A stretch of 64,000 nt of DNA from Agapanthus africanus (Eukaryota > Streptophyta > Magnoliopsida > Asparagales > Amaryllidaceae): assembly GCA_030015575.1 (NCBI GenBank), contig JASDDO010000001.1, positions 514,409,772 through 514,473,771 on the forward strand. The letters are read 5' to 3'. Of this stretch, positions 32,447-45,031 are shown one piece after another (position 1 is the stretch's first letter; each line of letters begins with the position of its first letter). Both the position numbers and the translations under genes were made by a program. The notes beneath the pieces are model-generated. The model ran no database searches and had not been told where the DNA came from. It was given only the letters and a program-made list of their open reading frames with translations.

Positions 32447-34800
32447 AGGTGTTCGTTCACTTACCCCGATACGAGGTCATCAGATAGATTGATTCCAGTT
32501 AGAAGCGACTTCACGCAGGTTCGTTGAGAGTCGATGGAGACGATCGAATATCAGGAGCCCATTTTCCAAGTTTAAAGTATACAGAAAGACATGCAGGCGA
32601 TTCCATGGACCTTCTAGAAGAATGAAACCCTAACTCAACTTAATGACCGTGTGAAAGCCTTTGAACCTTAGGGTTTGCGGCAGTTCCGCGGCGCCATTAG
32701 TGAGGCTTGGGTTTGCCCTTCTACGGCTGGACCACCAACGCTGTGGTATGTACTCGATACTATTAAACTGTACTCAAGATGTTGATCTCTTGGGGGATTA
32801 TGAGGTTCTGACGAGTCGATCGAATGATTCGACATCATTCGGATATCATGTGATGGGATGCTTTGCTTGGGAGACTCCAGATACGAGTATAGCCATTGGA
32901 GCACAGTCCATGCAGCCACGATGAGACTAGTCCGAATCAGTCGACATTGAAGCAGAGTGAAGTAAAGAGTTTGCTAGAGATTTCGACAAGATGACGTTCC
33001 CCTCCGCTGACATTAGAGATGCGATACGCACGCAGAGGCATTGTTATGGATATATCTTCCAAAAAACGGCGCGATGAGTATGCAGCCATTCCGGAACAAG
33101 AATCAGCTTCGACAATGGACGATGACTTCCAGGAAATTCGGCAGAAAAGAGATATGTGAGAGACTTCGGATGGACCGTAGCTGAGAACATTGCAGTGCGC
33201 CGATAGAGACGTGACGTCGAAGTGGACGGTAATACAGACAATCGGACAAGAGGTTCGTGCGAGACGCTGACGAGCTGTCATTACTTTCCGTCGAGACCGG
33301 AGACCTGATATGCTTACAGAGGCGTTAGGATGAGACCAGTTTCCGAGGGAATGCTGTGCTAAGGACGCAGATGTCCATCGAGCGAGAAGAGATTATGCAA
33401 GAGTGTCAACCTCCGTACAGACCGGCATAGGCAAGATCGGAAGAGACCCTGAGCAGCATTCCTTCCAGGACACTGCTGCATTGACATTTGCATCCAGGAT
33501 CAAATGTGTGATGTGCATTCAAAGAATCAGAGGCCGACGCCAGTGACATGCTGCTTTACGAGTGGTCGTGAGGATTGACCGAGAGATGACCAGAGAAGTG
33601 CCAGAACGAAATCGTCCCCGTTAGCACACCTGACAGGGCCGATGAGCCAATTCATTGTGAGATTGGTAATCCACAGAGAAGATAAGGACTCAGAGACAGA
33701 GGACGCCAGACCATGAGCAAGAGGCAAGTAGATATCTTGCGCTGCTAGCATTGGATGCACCGACACCTTCTCGACTTTGAAGAAGGGACTACCGGCGACG
33801 GTATTTATGATTTGTGATTTTGTGATTCGATTATCACGAATCCGTCACTTTGGATTTCAGTATTTTGGGCGTTCTGTTTCCATGATTTAGTCTTAATGAA
33901 AGAGTTTCATGATATTTGTTTTCTTGCACCTACTGGGTATTTATGTTTTGCGCATAGTTATTACGTTGAGGTATTGATTGTGATTTCATGCCTATTTTAT
34001 GCCAGTGATTTGATTTATGCTTCCAGCATAGTTTTCGTGCACCTTTAGTGTTTTGATTTGATTTGTGCACGCTGATGCGCATGGTTGTGGGCTTATACAC
34101 CGCGGTATACCTGATTTTGAGTGAGCCGTATTGTATACCGTCGATTTTGGATTTTCGCGCATGTTGGGCGTATGTTTTGTGATACGATTTTGGTGCACAC
34201 CAGATGCACTAAATCGGGATTCTTTGTGCATGTCAGATACACCTGATTTTGCTGTCAGGCACACACGTTGCCTATGACAGATGTTTTGTGCACACCAGTT
34301 GCACCTAGATGTTGTTTTGTGCATATGTATGGCACATATATGGATTTTGATTTCCATGCGCACCAGATGCACCGGATATTCATATATACATTGTGAGATT
34401 TATTCCTTATAGAGCATTACGTTTTATGATATTTGCTATGTGTTTTCATACTGAGCGGGACTAGTCAGAGGACAGTACCCGCATACTTTTGCATGTATTT
34501 ACTTAGTTATTTACACATATAGCATTCATATATACATGTATAATTTTGATGTACATCATACTGGTTCTGTTTTGGATTTGACATTTGTGTCTTTACTATG
34601 ACTCCAATGATTGCAGGATACTTGACGGAGTTTCGATTTTGAGTTATCTGCTCATTACTTATGCGCATGTATTGCGCTATGATATGTTTTATGTATTGAT
34701 GTTTTCGGAGCCCCGACAATTTGGATTTTTACTGAAATGTTTTAGTATTTGGGGGTTTAAATTTAAATTCGTGGACCGAATTTATTTAAGAGGGGAGGAT
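32447..34800 (+). mobile_element. G interior B, 3' part (non-coding)
   Basis: Resumes at the TSD AGGTG and matches 14911-17265 of interior A. Hairpin array at about 34038-34372. The tail frame ends FVDRIYLRGEDCNIS. A purine tract AAGAGGGGAGGA (34788-34799) precedes LTR 3. No intact gene. Confidence 0.75.
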
Positions 34801-36197
34801 TGTAACATTTCAAAAAAATAAAATATTATTTTTTGGGAATTTTTATAATTTAATATTATTTTATTGAATATTTTAATATTTTGGTATAATTAAATACAGA
34901 AAAATTATGGAAAATTCTAAAATAGGGTATTTTATGGAATTATGCCATTTTAAGTTTTTATGATTAGTTATATGCTAATTTAGTGCTAATCGCGATTAAA
35001 AATCGCTAATTGGTTTTTTAGCAATTTTGTGCAAAACATGCGCATACCTTTTTCTACACTTGTGTTACATTTTTCTTGCCATGGTTTTACTTTGGGGTTA
35101 CTATTCTTGTGAGAAAGGAATTTGAAGAGAAAGAAAAGAAAAGAAAATGGAAAAGGAATAAAATATAAGGTACAGGTGAGTGAGAGGAAGGAGTTTTACT
35201 TTGACCAAGCCTTAGCATTTTCTCCCTCTCATTTCTCCCTCATCTCTTCCTCTCATTCTCAGCTGAAGCTTAGCCCTCTTCTTCCTCCCCTCTTCAACGC
35301 CCCAAATTATCTCAAAAACATCACCAAAACCCTACTTCCATTTCATTAAAAGTGTGCACAAGCTCAAGATCTACACATGTGACCAAGAAAGCAAGGATTT
35401 TGGCCACTACGAGCAACTCAAGAAAATTCTTGAGTTGCCAATGAGGTAATTACTGAACCATTAGCTTAGCTTTTACATTTCCGTATCCCTCATGCTAGTT
35501 TAGAACCGTATTGTTTGATTTGGTGACTTAAGGATAAACCTAGTTAGGGTTTGAGGAAATTTGGGTTATGATGGGAAATTGAGCTTAGTAGAGACCGCAC
35601 AAACACCCTAGTGATGTTATTTTGGACCCGAACCTGAACTAGAAACCAGAATACGGATTTATGGAATCGATATCGGGGAAAACTGTAAATCTGGGAGTGT
35701 ATTTGGTAATCTGCTATCACCCGGGACATTCTGAAATAAAATTGATTGGACAGTAAGATGTGCAAGAACCCTAGAACCACCACACAGGACCCCAGCCCCT
35801 AACTTATTGACCCGGCCGCAGATATATTCCTATTGGCCGCAATTTTCGGCCAGACCAGCACCAAAGTGTCTCGTTTTTGTTCCAGAGCTCCTACATGTAT
35901 AGATTAGACCCCTGGCATGTATAGATTTGTCTAATTTGACCTAGGGTGAAATCTGGAGCCTATTTCTTTAGTTGTTGTTTTGGATTCGTGTTTCCGTATT
36001 TCTAATTCTGAATTTGCTTATGGTGTTTTACCTCGACTACTTGACGTTTATACGACGATATCGAGGGTTGTTGATGGTTTTGGAAGGCTTTGTCTATAGG
36101 TTCTAACCTATAGATCATAGCGTATCGTTTTGGGATTCGTATGCCGTTTTAGTTTTGAATTGGTTTTGATACGCATTTGCGATACGTTAATTTGTAG

Positions 36198-36261
36198 GGA
36201 CCCCATGAAGACTTCGGGACGACAAGCAAACGCGTGGTGACGTCGACAATGAAGACGCAAG
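36198..36261 (+). other. Candidate 64-nt exon in G LTR 3
   Basis: TTTGTAG before, CAAG/GTGAGT after. Its first bases are GGACC where the other copies have GTACC. Confidence 0.4.
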
Positions 36262-37563
36262 GTGAGTAGATTATATCTACGGAGGACGTCGGGTGGATGG
36301 TGTATAGCACCCCCGCAGTCCGTAGTTGGTATACCTTATATGTATATATTATTTATGATAGTATAATGTCGTGGATTATTTGAGATGTGTTAGATGTGAT
36401 AGGGTTAGAAGTAAACTAGAATATTTCCTAGTTGCGAACCCTAGGATAGGTTTACACCCACACGCACACACATGTTGATTTGCTATACTTATACTGTGAT
36501 GATGATGGATAGTGGATGACTTTGGAGATGGGTCGATGATTTGATATGATTCATATTTGGGATACGACATGTGATCTCTAGCGGGCCTTTGGACGTGTGT
36601 TTACACGCGCAGTCATATTGATGGTATCAGTTGTACTAAACTTAGATCAGTACCCCAGATTATGTGATATGATGATGATACCAAATAATTGATGAGAGGA
36701 ATGTGATATTGACCCGTACCCAGCTATTGGGATGCCGTACGACGATTTACCGTACGAGCTTTATATTGATGATAGATCCACACTCATGACTCGAGGATGT
36801 CAGATGATATACTGTATCGTACGTGATACTATTGAGGCGGGATCATCGACTATTATATTATTTATATATATCGACTCAGATTTAAGTGGTTTCCATACCC
36901 CTCCTGATGGACTTGGCTTAGTAGATGTTAGACTAGACCCGAGTCATACCTATTTCAAAACTAACGAATCGGGAATATCTTAAGGACAAGTAAAGGGATT
37001 CTACGGGTATTTTCAAAAGACGTATCTATTCTTAAAAACACCGTAACCCTTATTTTACCAAAACCCCGATTCGTCTTATTTCAAATGGCACCACTGCATG
37101 ACATGTACATATTGGTGTAGATTCTTCACTGTTGCATTGATTATTCGATTCCGCATCGCATTGCATGTGTTTATTTCCATATTGCAATCATGCTGTTAGG
37201 ACACCAGTACCATTATCGATGATGCATATGCTCCACGTACACTTGCTTGCCGGCTCACACACTTCATCATCGATAATTGCCATGTCACTATACAGTAGTA
37301 TTATTGCATCATGATATGACCTTGTATGTGCATACTATTATTCAATGTTGCATGATATACTGTTATACTTGCATTTCATTTATATGTCACGTACATTATG
37401 CTTATGATTATGCGTATTGAGACATTCGTTGTTTCTATGATATTTCTGGATTTGGGAACCGTGGATAATTTCAAAGGAAAGTATGTACTTATTTGAAAAA
37501 CCTAGTTTCCTTGATATGATATTTGCGCTACCACCCTGAGATTTATCGGTTTTTGATTATATA

Positions 37564-37768
37564 CGATATATGAGAGAGTGGGCTGACCCGGACTGACGGA
37601 TGCCCGATATATTAGAGAGTGGGCTGACCCGGACTGACGTATGCCCGATATATTAGAGAGTGGGCTGACCCAGACTGACGGATGCCCGATATATGAGAGA
37701 ATGGGCTGATCCGGACTGACGGATGCCCGATATATAAGAGAGTGGGCTGATCCGGACTGACGGATGCC
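37564..37768 (+). repeat. 41-bp minisatellite, 5 copies (LTR 3)
   Basis: Units start at 37564, 37605, 37646, 37687 and 37728; a partial unit begins at 37769. The last two units share a GATCC variant, which points to recent local duplication. Confidence 0.95.
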
Positions 37769-39783
37769 CGATATAGGAGGATTTAGGTGCCGATGCTAGG
37801 CATAGGTTTCATGGTGTTTTCCATGATTTTGATTATATCCTCATATTTGCATGCATGATGCTTATTTTCATTGGGTGACAGGTGGACGGGATCCACATAT
37901 ATACAGACATTGATTACATACAGACTTTGACTACATTGATTATACTCCGTTTGTATATATAACAAGGTATGAGAGCGCTGTTATATATATCCTTACACCA
38001 ATAATAGTGGAATGGGACGCTAATATATGTGTATTGATATCCATTTTTGATATTTCATCGTATTTACTTCATGCAGACATACCTTATATTTATGACATGT
38101 TATTACCTGAGGCACTGGCACGAGTACTTGAAACTATATACACGATTAGATGTTACATTGCCACCTTATCATGCTTCAGGCTTATTCCTTGAGGTTTTTA
38201 TACCGATCGTATTGACCTAGGATTATGTCATGCATTCGGTTTCTGCTTGTAGATGTTTTCTATTCACGAGTTGGCAACTCACCCCCGTTGTGCCACAGTT
38301 CTTGCAGGTTTTGCCGTACAGGTTCCATTGTGGCATTTCTGGCACATTGCTTCCTTGCGGGTGAATTGCATTTGGTAAGTGGGTTCTTTTGCATCAATAA
38401 CCACCATTGTACTTGTATTACTCATTATATCTAGAAATTTCATCAACCAAAACTTGTATATTGTTTCAGACTTAGACACTAGTGATGTTTTATTTCGACC
38501 TTAGAGTCGCGTGTAGCAGTATTATGGTTTTCATGCTATTGTGAGTTTCTTTTGAGTTTTGATCCTCGCCATTCGGCGTTGTATATTATATTGTTTGTGA
38601 GGTTGTGATCGTCGATTGACGAAGAGCTAGCTCCCGCTTGGGGATGCCTTTTATTCATTGCATATATATATTATTCTTGTTGTACCCCATTCGGGGTCAG
38701 TTTTTACAAAGGAAACGCTGCCGAATTTTCAGAAAAGACTACACATTTTAAAAATGCATTTCGGCTTAGTTATTTAAAATCTTTGATTTCAAAATATGTT
38801 TCTTGCTTATTAAAAACCAGTTTTCTTTATTTACATTTAAAATGGTTTTATATTTCTGGGCTTTTGGCTTACTTAGATTAGATGGAGTCCTATAGACTTC
38901 ATATGGTTCAAGGGCCAGTCGCGTGCTCTTTCGGGTCGTGACAAACATGTAAGTTATTGGTGATGGTGTGCGTGTCCTAGCAAACGAAATCAAGTAAAGC
39001 TAAAGGTATGAACACAGTATATGTCGTAAGTAATCGAAATGTGAGCGTATGTAGAAACAAGAAATCGAAATGCGAGTGTATACAGAATAATGAAATCATA
39101 ACGTGAACAAGTATTAAAATATCCAACTACGTATAAGCCATACAATTATAGTTTAAAATAGTATGAAACGTTGTTTTGGAAATAGAGGACTGCGATATTT
39201 TTGAAATATATACCATTTAAAAATTCGTAGCGTACCCTTAAAGTTATCATTTAAAAGTACGTAACAATTCGTTAGTTTGAAAGTTGGTATGGCTAAACAT
39301 CTCATACTTTCCACTTGTGATTTTAAACAAGACCTCTCGAGTCGAAATAAATATCGTCTATAGTCGGCAATCAATCCTCATCATATCACGTACGGAAATA
39401 TCCCTTGTACGATATCATCCAATCAACATGGTATGGATCTACAGTCACGTGCATCATCTCATATCATATCATCTCATCTCATATCGTCTCATACCATCTC
39501 ATATCATACTATATCATGTGTACTTATCTTGTAATTATACTTATGCCATTAGCAAACTTATATCATATATAGTACTTATGTGTGTGTGTGTGTATGGCTC
39601 AATGGCTAGGAAATAGAAACTGATTATAAAATCTACTAAATATACAAATATCCATTTAAAGCGTTCTAGCAAACCCTATAAGCTAGGTATATGTTTCTAA
39701 TAGATATAATAGCCTAATTTTACTGTTGCGGGGGTGTTATACACAATCCATCCGACTTTCCCTATAGATATATATCTACTCAC

Positions 39784-39859
39784 CTCATATTCTCACCCTA
39801 GTCAAAGCCGATGAACGCCTTGCTCTTCTTCGTCGTCTCGGAAGTCCACGCGATTGTAC
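39784..39859 (-). other. Candidate exon in the minus-strand G solo LTR
   Basis: On the minus strand it is preceded by GATTGTAG and followed by GTGAGTAG. The exon body has diverged in sequence and length (76 nt), yet both splice-like ends are kept. Confidence 0.4.
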
Positions 39860-40878
39860 CTACAATCGAAATCATAACCAAAACCGCATAAAATTCCACA
39901 TCAAAACCGATACGACGAGCGAAACGCACATAAGTTAAAACCTATGGCCAACGCGTGCTAAAACGACAAATACTTCTCGACGTCGACGTACGAACGTTGA
40001 ACGACCAAGTCACATCATGAAAATCCAAAAACCAAGTTTTAAATATCACAAAACATTGCCAAAACTAAGTAAAATACTTCCAGATTTTTACTCAGTGATC
40101 TGGGACTATTTAGCATATAAGGTAGGCTTAGTTATCGAGTGAGTGAGCTACAAAAAAAAAAACCAAACCCTAACTTTACACGACGGCCGCATCCAGGGGA
40201 GTATTTTGGCGGTTTGGTTTAAGAATTAGGGGTTCGGGCTTCTACGGTGGTCTTCTACTGGTGTAAACATCTCACGGTACTCGCTAAATAATTTTCAGAG
40301 ATCCCTGGTTACTCCAGATTCTAATTGAATACCAAAACTCAATGAAAACCATGTTTGAAACTTCAAAACTCATTTGAACTAAGGATATTATCACTAACAT
40401 GCCCCCATCTATCACTAATGAGTTTGTAATCACTCACTAAACCTCAACTATATCACCACTACAAGTTCTATCCATCCAAAACTCACTTTTGAAAATCTCA
40501 AGTCTATAAAACATACTCTATTAGCTCTAAACTATTTGTCATGGCATGAAATCTAAAAATTTGATTAAAAGGTGGGATTTTTACCTCATGATGGCAACTA
40601 TGAAAAGTTCTAAGATGGAAAAAGATCTCAAAATGAAGACTTGATCACACCATGATGTGTAGGATGAGGATAGGAACATTTTTAGTGAAGGTTTCATAGT
40701 GTTTTGAGGTGATTTTCATGGTGTTTTGGGGTTGTAGATGAGGGTGGAGGAGGTGGAGAAAGAGGAGGAGGACGAAGAAGAGATGATGAAAATAAGGTGA
40801 AGGATACATTGTTTAGCAACGATAACCCCCCTATGCCCAAACCTCTTTTTAAAATAAAAAGACCATGCTCTCATGTCT

Positions 40879-40910
40879 TTTTTCCTTTTCCTTTTCCTTT
40901 TCCTTTTCTT
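40879..40910. repeat. TTTTCC hexanucleotide repeat
   Basis: About five tandem TTTTCC units inside the minus-strand solo LTR; corresponds to the AAAGGAAAAGAA-rich area of the other G LTRs. Confidence 0.85.
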
Positions 40911-41282
40911 TTCTTCAAATATAAAACCATATTTATAACACAAACAAAAAATTAACCCTTTCATAAAAATGTGTCATTGCACTAAGCATGGTTTACAAAA
41001 AATCAAACTTAGTTTAGTGCTCAAAATAATAAAACACAATTTAACTTAAATATTAAACGTGTATGGATATATTTATACACTAATTTAAGAAAAGTCCACT
41101 TAAATAAATGCTTTCAAAATTAATAATTCATTTAATTTCCAATTATTTTCCAAAATAGAGGTATATAATTATACCTATCTACAAAAACTTAAATCCATAC
41201 TCGTATAATATCCGTAAAATTCATTATTTTGTTATTTATATTCTAAAATAATATTTTCCATTTTCTGAAATGTTACACTTTT

Positions 41283-42120
41283 ATAGATCGTCTAATTCAA
41301 GAGACGGATTGACAGTCTAAAGATGATTCAAACAGAATATGGAACAAGATGGCTAGTTGTATCAAGAGTAGCTAGAGATCCACTTGGTGAGTCGAGAGGT
41401 GGTGCTCCGCCATCTAAGAACACGTCATAGTGGAATGAATAAGTAAAGGTTACTATTAAAATCAAGAGGGATTCTTATAAAGATTTGAAGAAAAGCAGAG
41501 ATGCGGAGAGATTTGAGAAGTATAAAATGGCTAAAAATGAAGTTAAGAAAACTATTCGGGAAGCTAAAGCTAAGGTCTGCAAAGAGGTGTACGAGAAGTT
41601 GGACACTAAGGAGGCTGAAGATGATATATACTAGATTGCTCGGATGTGGGAAAGGAAAACCAGAGACTTATGTGCGGTGAGTGTGTCAAAGATGAAGATC
41701 AGAAGGTTTTAGTTCGAGATGAGAATATCAAGAAAAAGTTAAGAGATTATTTTGACAAATTGTTCAATAAGGGCTTTACTAAGAATTTGGATGGACTTGT
41801 CATTCAATCTCAAGATATAAACCATGATTTCATGCGTAAAATAAGAATACCTGAGAATAAAGAGGCTTTGAAGAGAATGAGATCAAGAAAAGCGGTTGGT
41901 CCAGACGGGATTCCTATCAAGCTTTGGAGATACTTAGGAGATATAGACGTTAAATGGCTGATGGATCTGTTTAATAAGAGTTGGCAGACCAAAAAGATAC
42001 CAAATGAGTGGAGAAAAAATACTATTGTACATATCTACAAGAACAAGGGTACATTCAAAATTGCTCAAACTACCATGGAATAAAACTTATGTGTCACACC
42101 ATGAAGATTTAGGAAAGAGT
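41283..42120 (+). pseudogene. LINE fragment 2: linker and N-terminal reverse transcriptase
   Basis: Continues fragment 1 in frame with IDRLIQET. After several stops and a frame change near 41640 comes the RT start: RSRKAVGPDGIP (~41880-41915), WRYLGD, IPNEWR and VHIYKNKG, then a one-base shift to NY-x-GIKLM and MKI, ending at AGAGT (42116-42120). These are the classic LINE RT blocks 0-2. One W position reads as a stop (TAG). Split by the C1 insertion; resumes at 57800. Confidence 0.88.
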
Positions 42121-43656
42121 TGTTGGATATAGTGTCCTTAAGGAAATTATTGTAATCGCAGACAAGCGATTATGATGATTAAAGGAGGACCTATACGGGT
42201 AGAACAGTCTTACTCGAGATGATAGTATGCTATCTGGTTTGTCTCTATCATCATGTACATGCATTATATGGTATTACATATCACTATTACATGTTGATAA
42301 AGCCCATAGGATTCTTGCTTGACTACCAGCATTATAATGGCGATCATATACGTGGGAGCTGGGTGGTCTATAAGCACATCCTTAAATGTCCCTAGTCGAG
42401 GGAGTATCGAGACTGGGCATTGATACTTCGGAGTAGACTAGTGTATACTTTTTGAGACCCCGATGAGGGGTGGTGGCCGGTCTCATAAGCCATTGGTGTC
42501 AGTTAGTCACCTAAGATAGTATATAGGTGCTCATTGGGTTATGAGTTACACTGGACGAACTCGCCAGGAACATGCTAGATGGTATTATACCTATTGTCAG
42601 ATAGCAGTTCTCAAGTGACATGAGTACAGGTTAGTCTGTCGACCTGAGATCGTCATTTGCCTCGTGTGAGTTCCCACTTTGATTTGATTACTACCCTACC
42701 ATAGCTCAAAGGAGTCATGCAAACAGGTTTTAGTTGGGTATAGTCCCGAGCCACATGGAGACAGTGAGCAGATCGTCGGGGATTCGTCTCTCCCGGTATT
42801 GAGGGTTGATGTCGCACTGTGCACGGGTGGCCATCACCAGAAATCCTTGGCCAAGATGGACGAGAATTACTGATTTGGATTATTATTTTCTCAGTGGGTG
42901 ATGGGCTTCACATCGACACGAAATATCACGTTATTAAGGGTATGACTTTATCCACCCTTTAGACCCGATATGCGATACTCTTAGACGAACAGACCGGACT
43001 GTACGAAGATTATCACAGACAGGTTCAATAGGGGTACGAATGAGTTTGCTCGTCGGCCTTCCTTTCGCTCAATACCTGAGTAGCCGTTACGTACAGCTAG
43101 TGCCGTTGACGTGCTTGTGGTTAAACCCACTGCCAGCATATTGACGAGTCTTTAGAGTCCCACACAGAGGCTTTTTCCGATTCAGGCGATATGATGTAGA
43201 TGACGTATGTTGGTACATACATGTGTCTGATTAAATATATGTACAGGCTACACAGACTTTAATCGAACGGTTGATAGTACTAGCGGCTTAGGATTAAGCC
43301 GGATTATTAAATCAAGTTTTGATTTAATAATTTATATATATATAGTATATGTATTCTAGTATTATTGTTCACTATTCATTTTCTCTCTTGGCTATTCGTA
43401 TTTTTATACGAATACGTGTATATGTATTTCGATACGTGTACCGGGTTGCATTCCGTGTTTATATGGAATATCTTGTAGAAGATGGATACCTCATTATATG
43501 ATTTTCTTTTTAGAAAATTATTTGCAAATGAGGTGGAGGGTGAGATGGCATGAGCACAGTTAGAGGTATGTAGAGAGGAATGGGCCATTATTTATTTATT
43601 GTAAAAATGTATGAGATATTTTTTGCATGGTTGTAAAAATTAGGAGCCATTCTTTA
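42121..43656 (+). mobile_element. C1 solo LTR, 5' part
   Basis: Starts TGTTGGATATAGTG right after the TSD AGAGT. The 3' part is 57311-57794, ending CTAGCA before the second AGAGT (57795-57799). Total about 2.02 kb, one LTR, no interior: a solo LTR. It shares most sequence with the minus-strand C1 LTRs. Interrupted at CTTTA (43652-43656). Confidence 0.88.
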
Positions 43657-45031
43657 TGTAAGTCTATGGTAGCGCCCCGGCCGTCTGTCCGAGGCCAAAA
43701 TGCGGAAACGAAAACTTTTTCAAAACTTGAAACCGGCGCTATCGCAGACTTTAATCCCGGATCGGACCATTGCCAATAACTAGCAAACTAGAGAAGGGTT
43801 AGAAAAGCTATACCGATCGATCTGTGTCCTTCGGTCTTTGGCCACCAACCCAAGCTCCTCGCGGCATATCCGATCTCCGGTCTCCTCGTCGGAAAGGGAA
43901 CCACATCTTTGAATCCTTTTACGGGCTCCCGCTTCATCCGAAGCAACTCGGACACGAAGTTTGCTAGCCAACGTGTCCAAGATGAAGTAGAGAATGTGTG
44001 TGGCAACTTTGTCTCAAGCATCCATTGATTCTCAACGCATGAGACTGTATGGATGGAGGTTGAAGATGAAGCCATAGGGAAAATGGTGTGCTAGAGGAAG
44101 AAGAAGAAGAAGAGGTCCTTTTTCTTTTATGTTTTGTTGTATGATAAAATGGAGAGTGAGATGAAATAATACATGAGCTAACCTCTTTCTTTGCCACCCT
44201 CTCTCTCTCTCTCTTCTTATCATTTCAACACCCTAATCAATCATATAATGTGACATTTGCACAAGAAATGAGACCATGAGTCACCTATGAAGTACATGTC
44301 TCATTTAATGCACAAAATGATGAAATCCACTCACAATTTCCACCATCCAAACATTAATCCAAATGTTTGGTCCAACAAAAAGATACGGCAACATCTAAAG
44401 TAAACTCGTGATGGAACACAAGGATACTCCTCACCTGTATATACATACCTGCATCCGCATTTCGACTGAATGCGAATACGATGAGACTAAAGTAATCCAA
44501 CAAATCTCAGGTCGAGAGACTAGCCTGTACACATGTCACCAGGGAACCGCTATCTGACGTCAGGTATAATACCAACTAGCATGTTCCCGGCGAGTCCTGT
44601 CCGGTGTACTCATAACCCAATGAGCACCTGTATACATCTTAGGTGAACCAACTGACACCAATGGCTTTTGAGACCGGCCACCGCCCCTCGTCGGGGTCTC
44701 GACTATATACACTAGTCTACTAATGGAGTATCGATGCCTAGTCTCGAAACTCCCACGACTAGGGACCTTTTAAGGATGTGCTTATAGACCCCAGCTCCCA
44801 CGTATATGACCGCCATCATATTACTGGTAGTCAAGCAAGAATCCTAAGGGCTCTATCAATGTGTAATAGTGATCTGTAAGGTCACCTAAAGCTGTACACG
44901 ATGATAAAGATAAACCAGATAGCATACTATCATCTTGAGTAAGACTGTCCTACCGGTATGGGTCCTCCTTCAATCATTGCAATCACGTGCCTGTGATCCA
45001 ATAATTGACTCTGAGGGCACTATATCCAACA
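43657..45031 (-). mobile_element. C1 3' LTR with a 658-bp deletion
   Basis: Compared with the 5' LTR it lacks the segment 56124-56781, which is flanked by ATCT in the 5' LTR; one ATCT remains here. The segment is present in the C1 solo LTR, so this is a deletion. It retains 55 bp (around 43734-43788) that the 5' LTR has lost. Confidence 0.88.

Larger units (their letters stand above)
1951..38943 (+). mobile_element. Family G array: LTR-interior-LTR-interior-LTR (LARD-like Ty3/gypsy derivative)
   Basis: A single insertion unit bounded by the TSD AACAT (1946-1950 and 38944-38948). It holds three G LTRs (1951-6062, 17266-21379, 34801-38943), each running TGTAACATTTC to GTCRTGACA, and two interiors of about 3.1 kb once nested elements are removed. 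Both interiors have an initiator-tRNA-Met-like primer site and a purine-rich tract before the next LTR, but no intact gag or pol. Long LTRs with a short non-coding interior fit large retrotransposon derivatives (LARDs). The interior's 3' end resembles the end of a Del/Tekay-type chromovirus pol. Extra copies probably arose by unequal recombination between LTRs. Confidence 0.85.
34801..38943 (+). mobile_element. G LTR 3 (3' outer LTR)
   Basis: TGTAACATTTC to GGTCGTGACA, followed by the second AACAT (38944-38948). Lacks the same 29 bp as LTR 2. Carries five 41-bp repeats and a candidate exon at 36198-36261. Confidence 0.9.
38949..41277 (-). mobile_element. Solo LTR of family G, 5' part (minus strand)
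   Basis: Continues the LTR of 306-1950. On the minus strand it starts TGTAACATTTCAG at 41277, as the G LTR does. Followed by CTTTT (41278-41282). Contains the candidate exon block at 39784-39859, a TCATA/TCATC-rich stretch (39445-39515) and a TTTTCC repeat (40879-40910). No gene. Confidence 0.85.

Noticed and set aside
43788-44075. 95-codon minus-strand ORF in the C1 LTR (also 55414-55701)
   Set aside because: Mirrored in both LTRs of the same element and without a recognisable domain.
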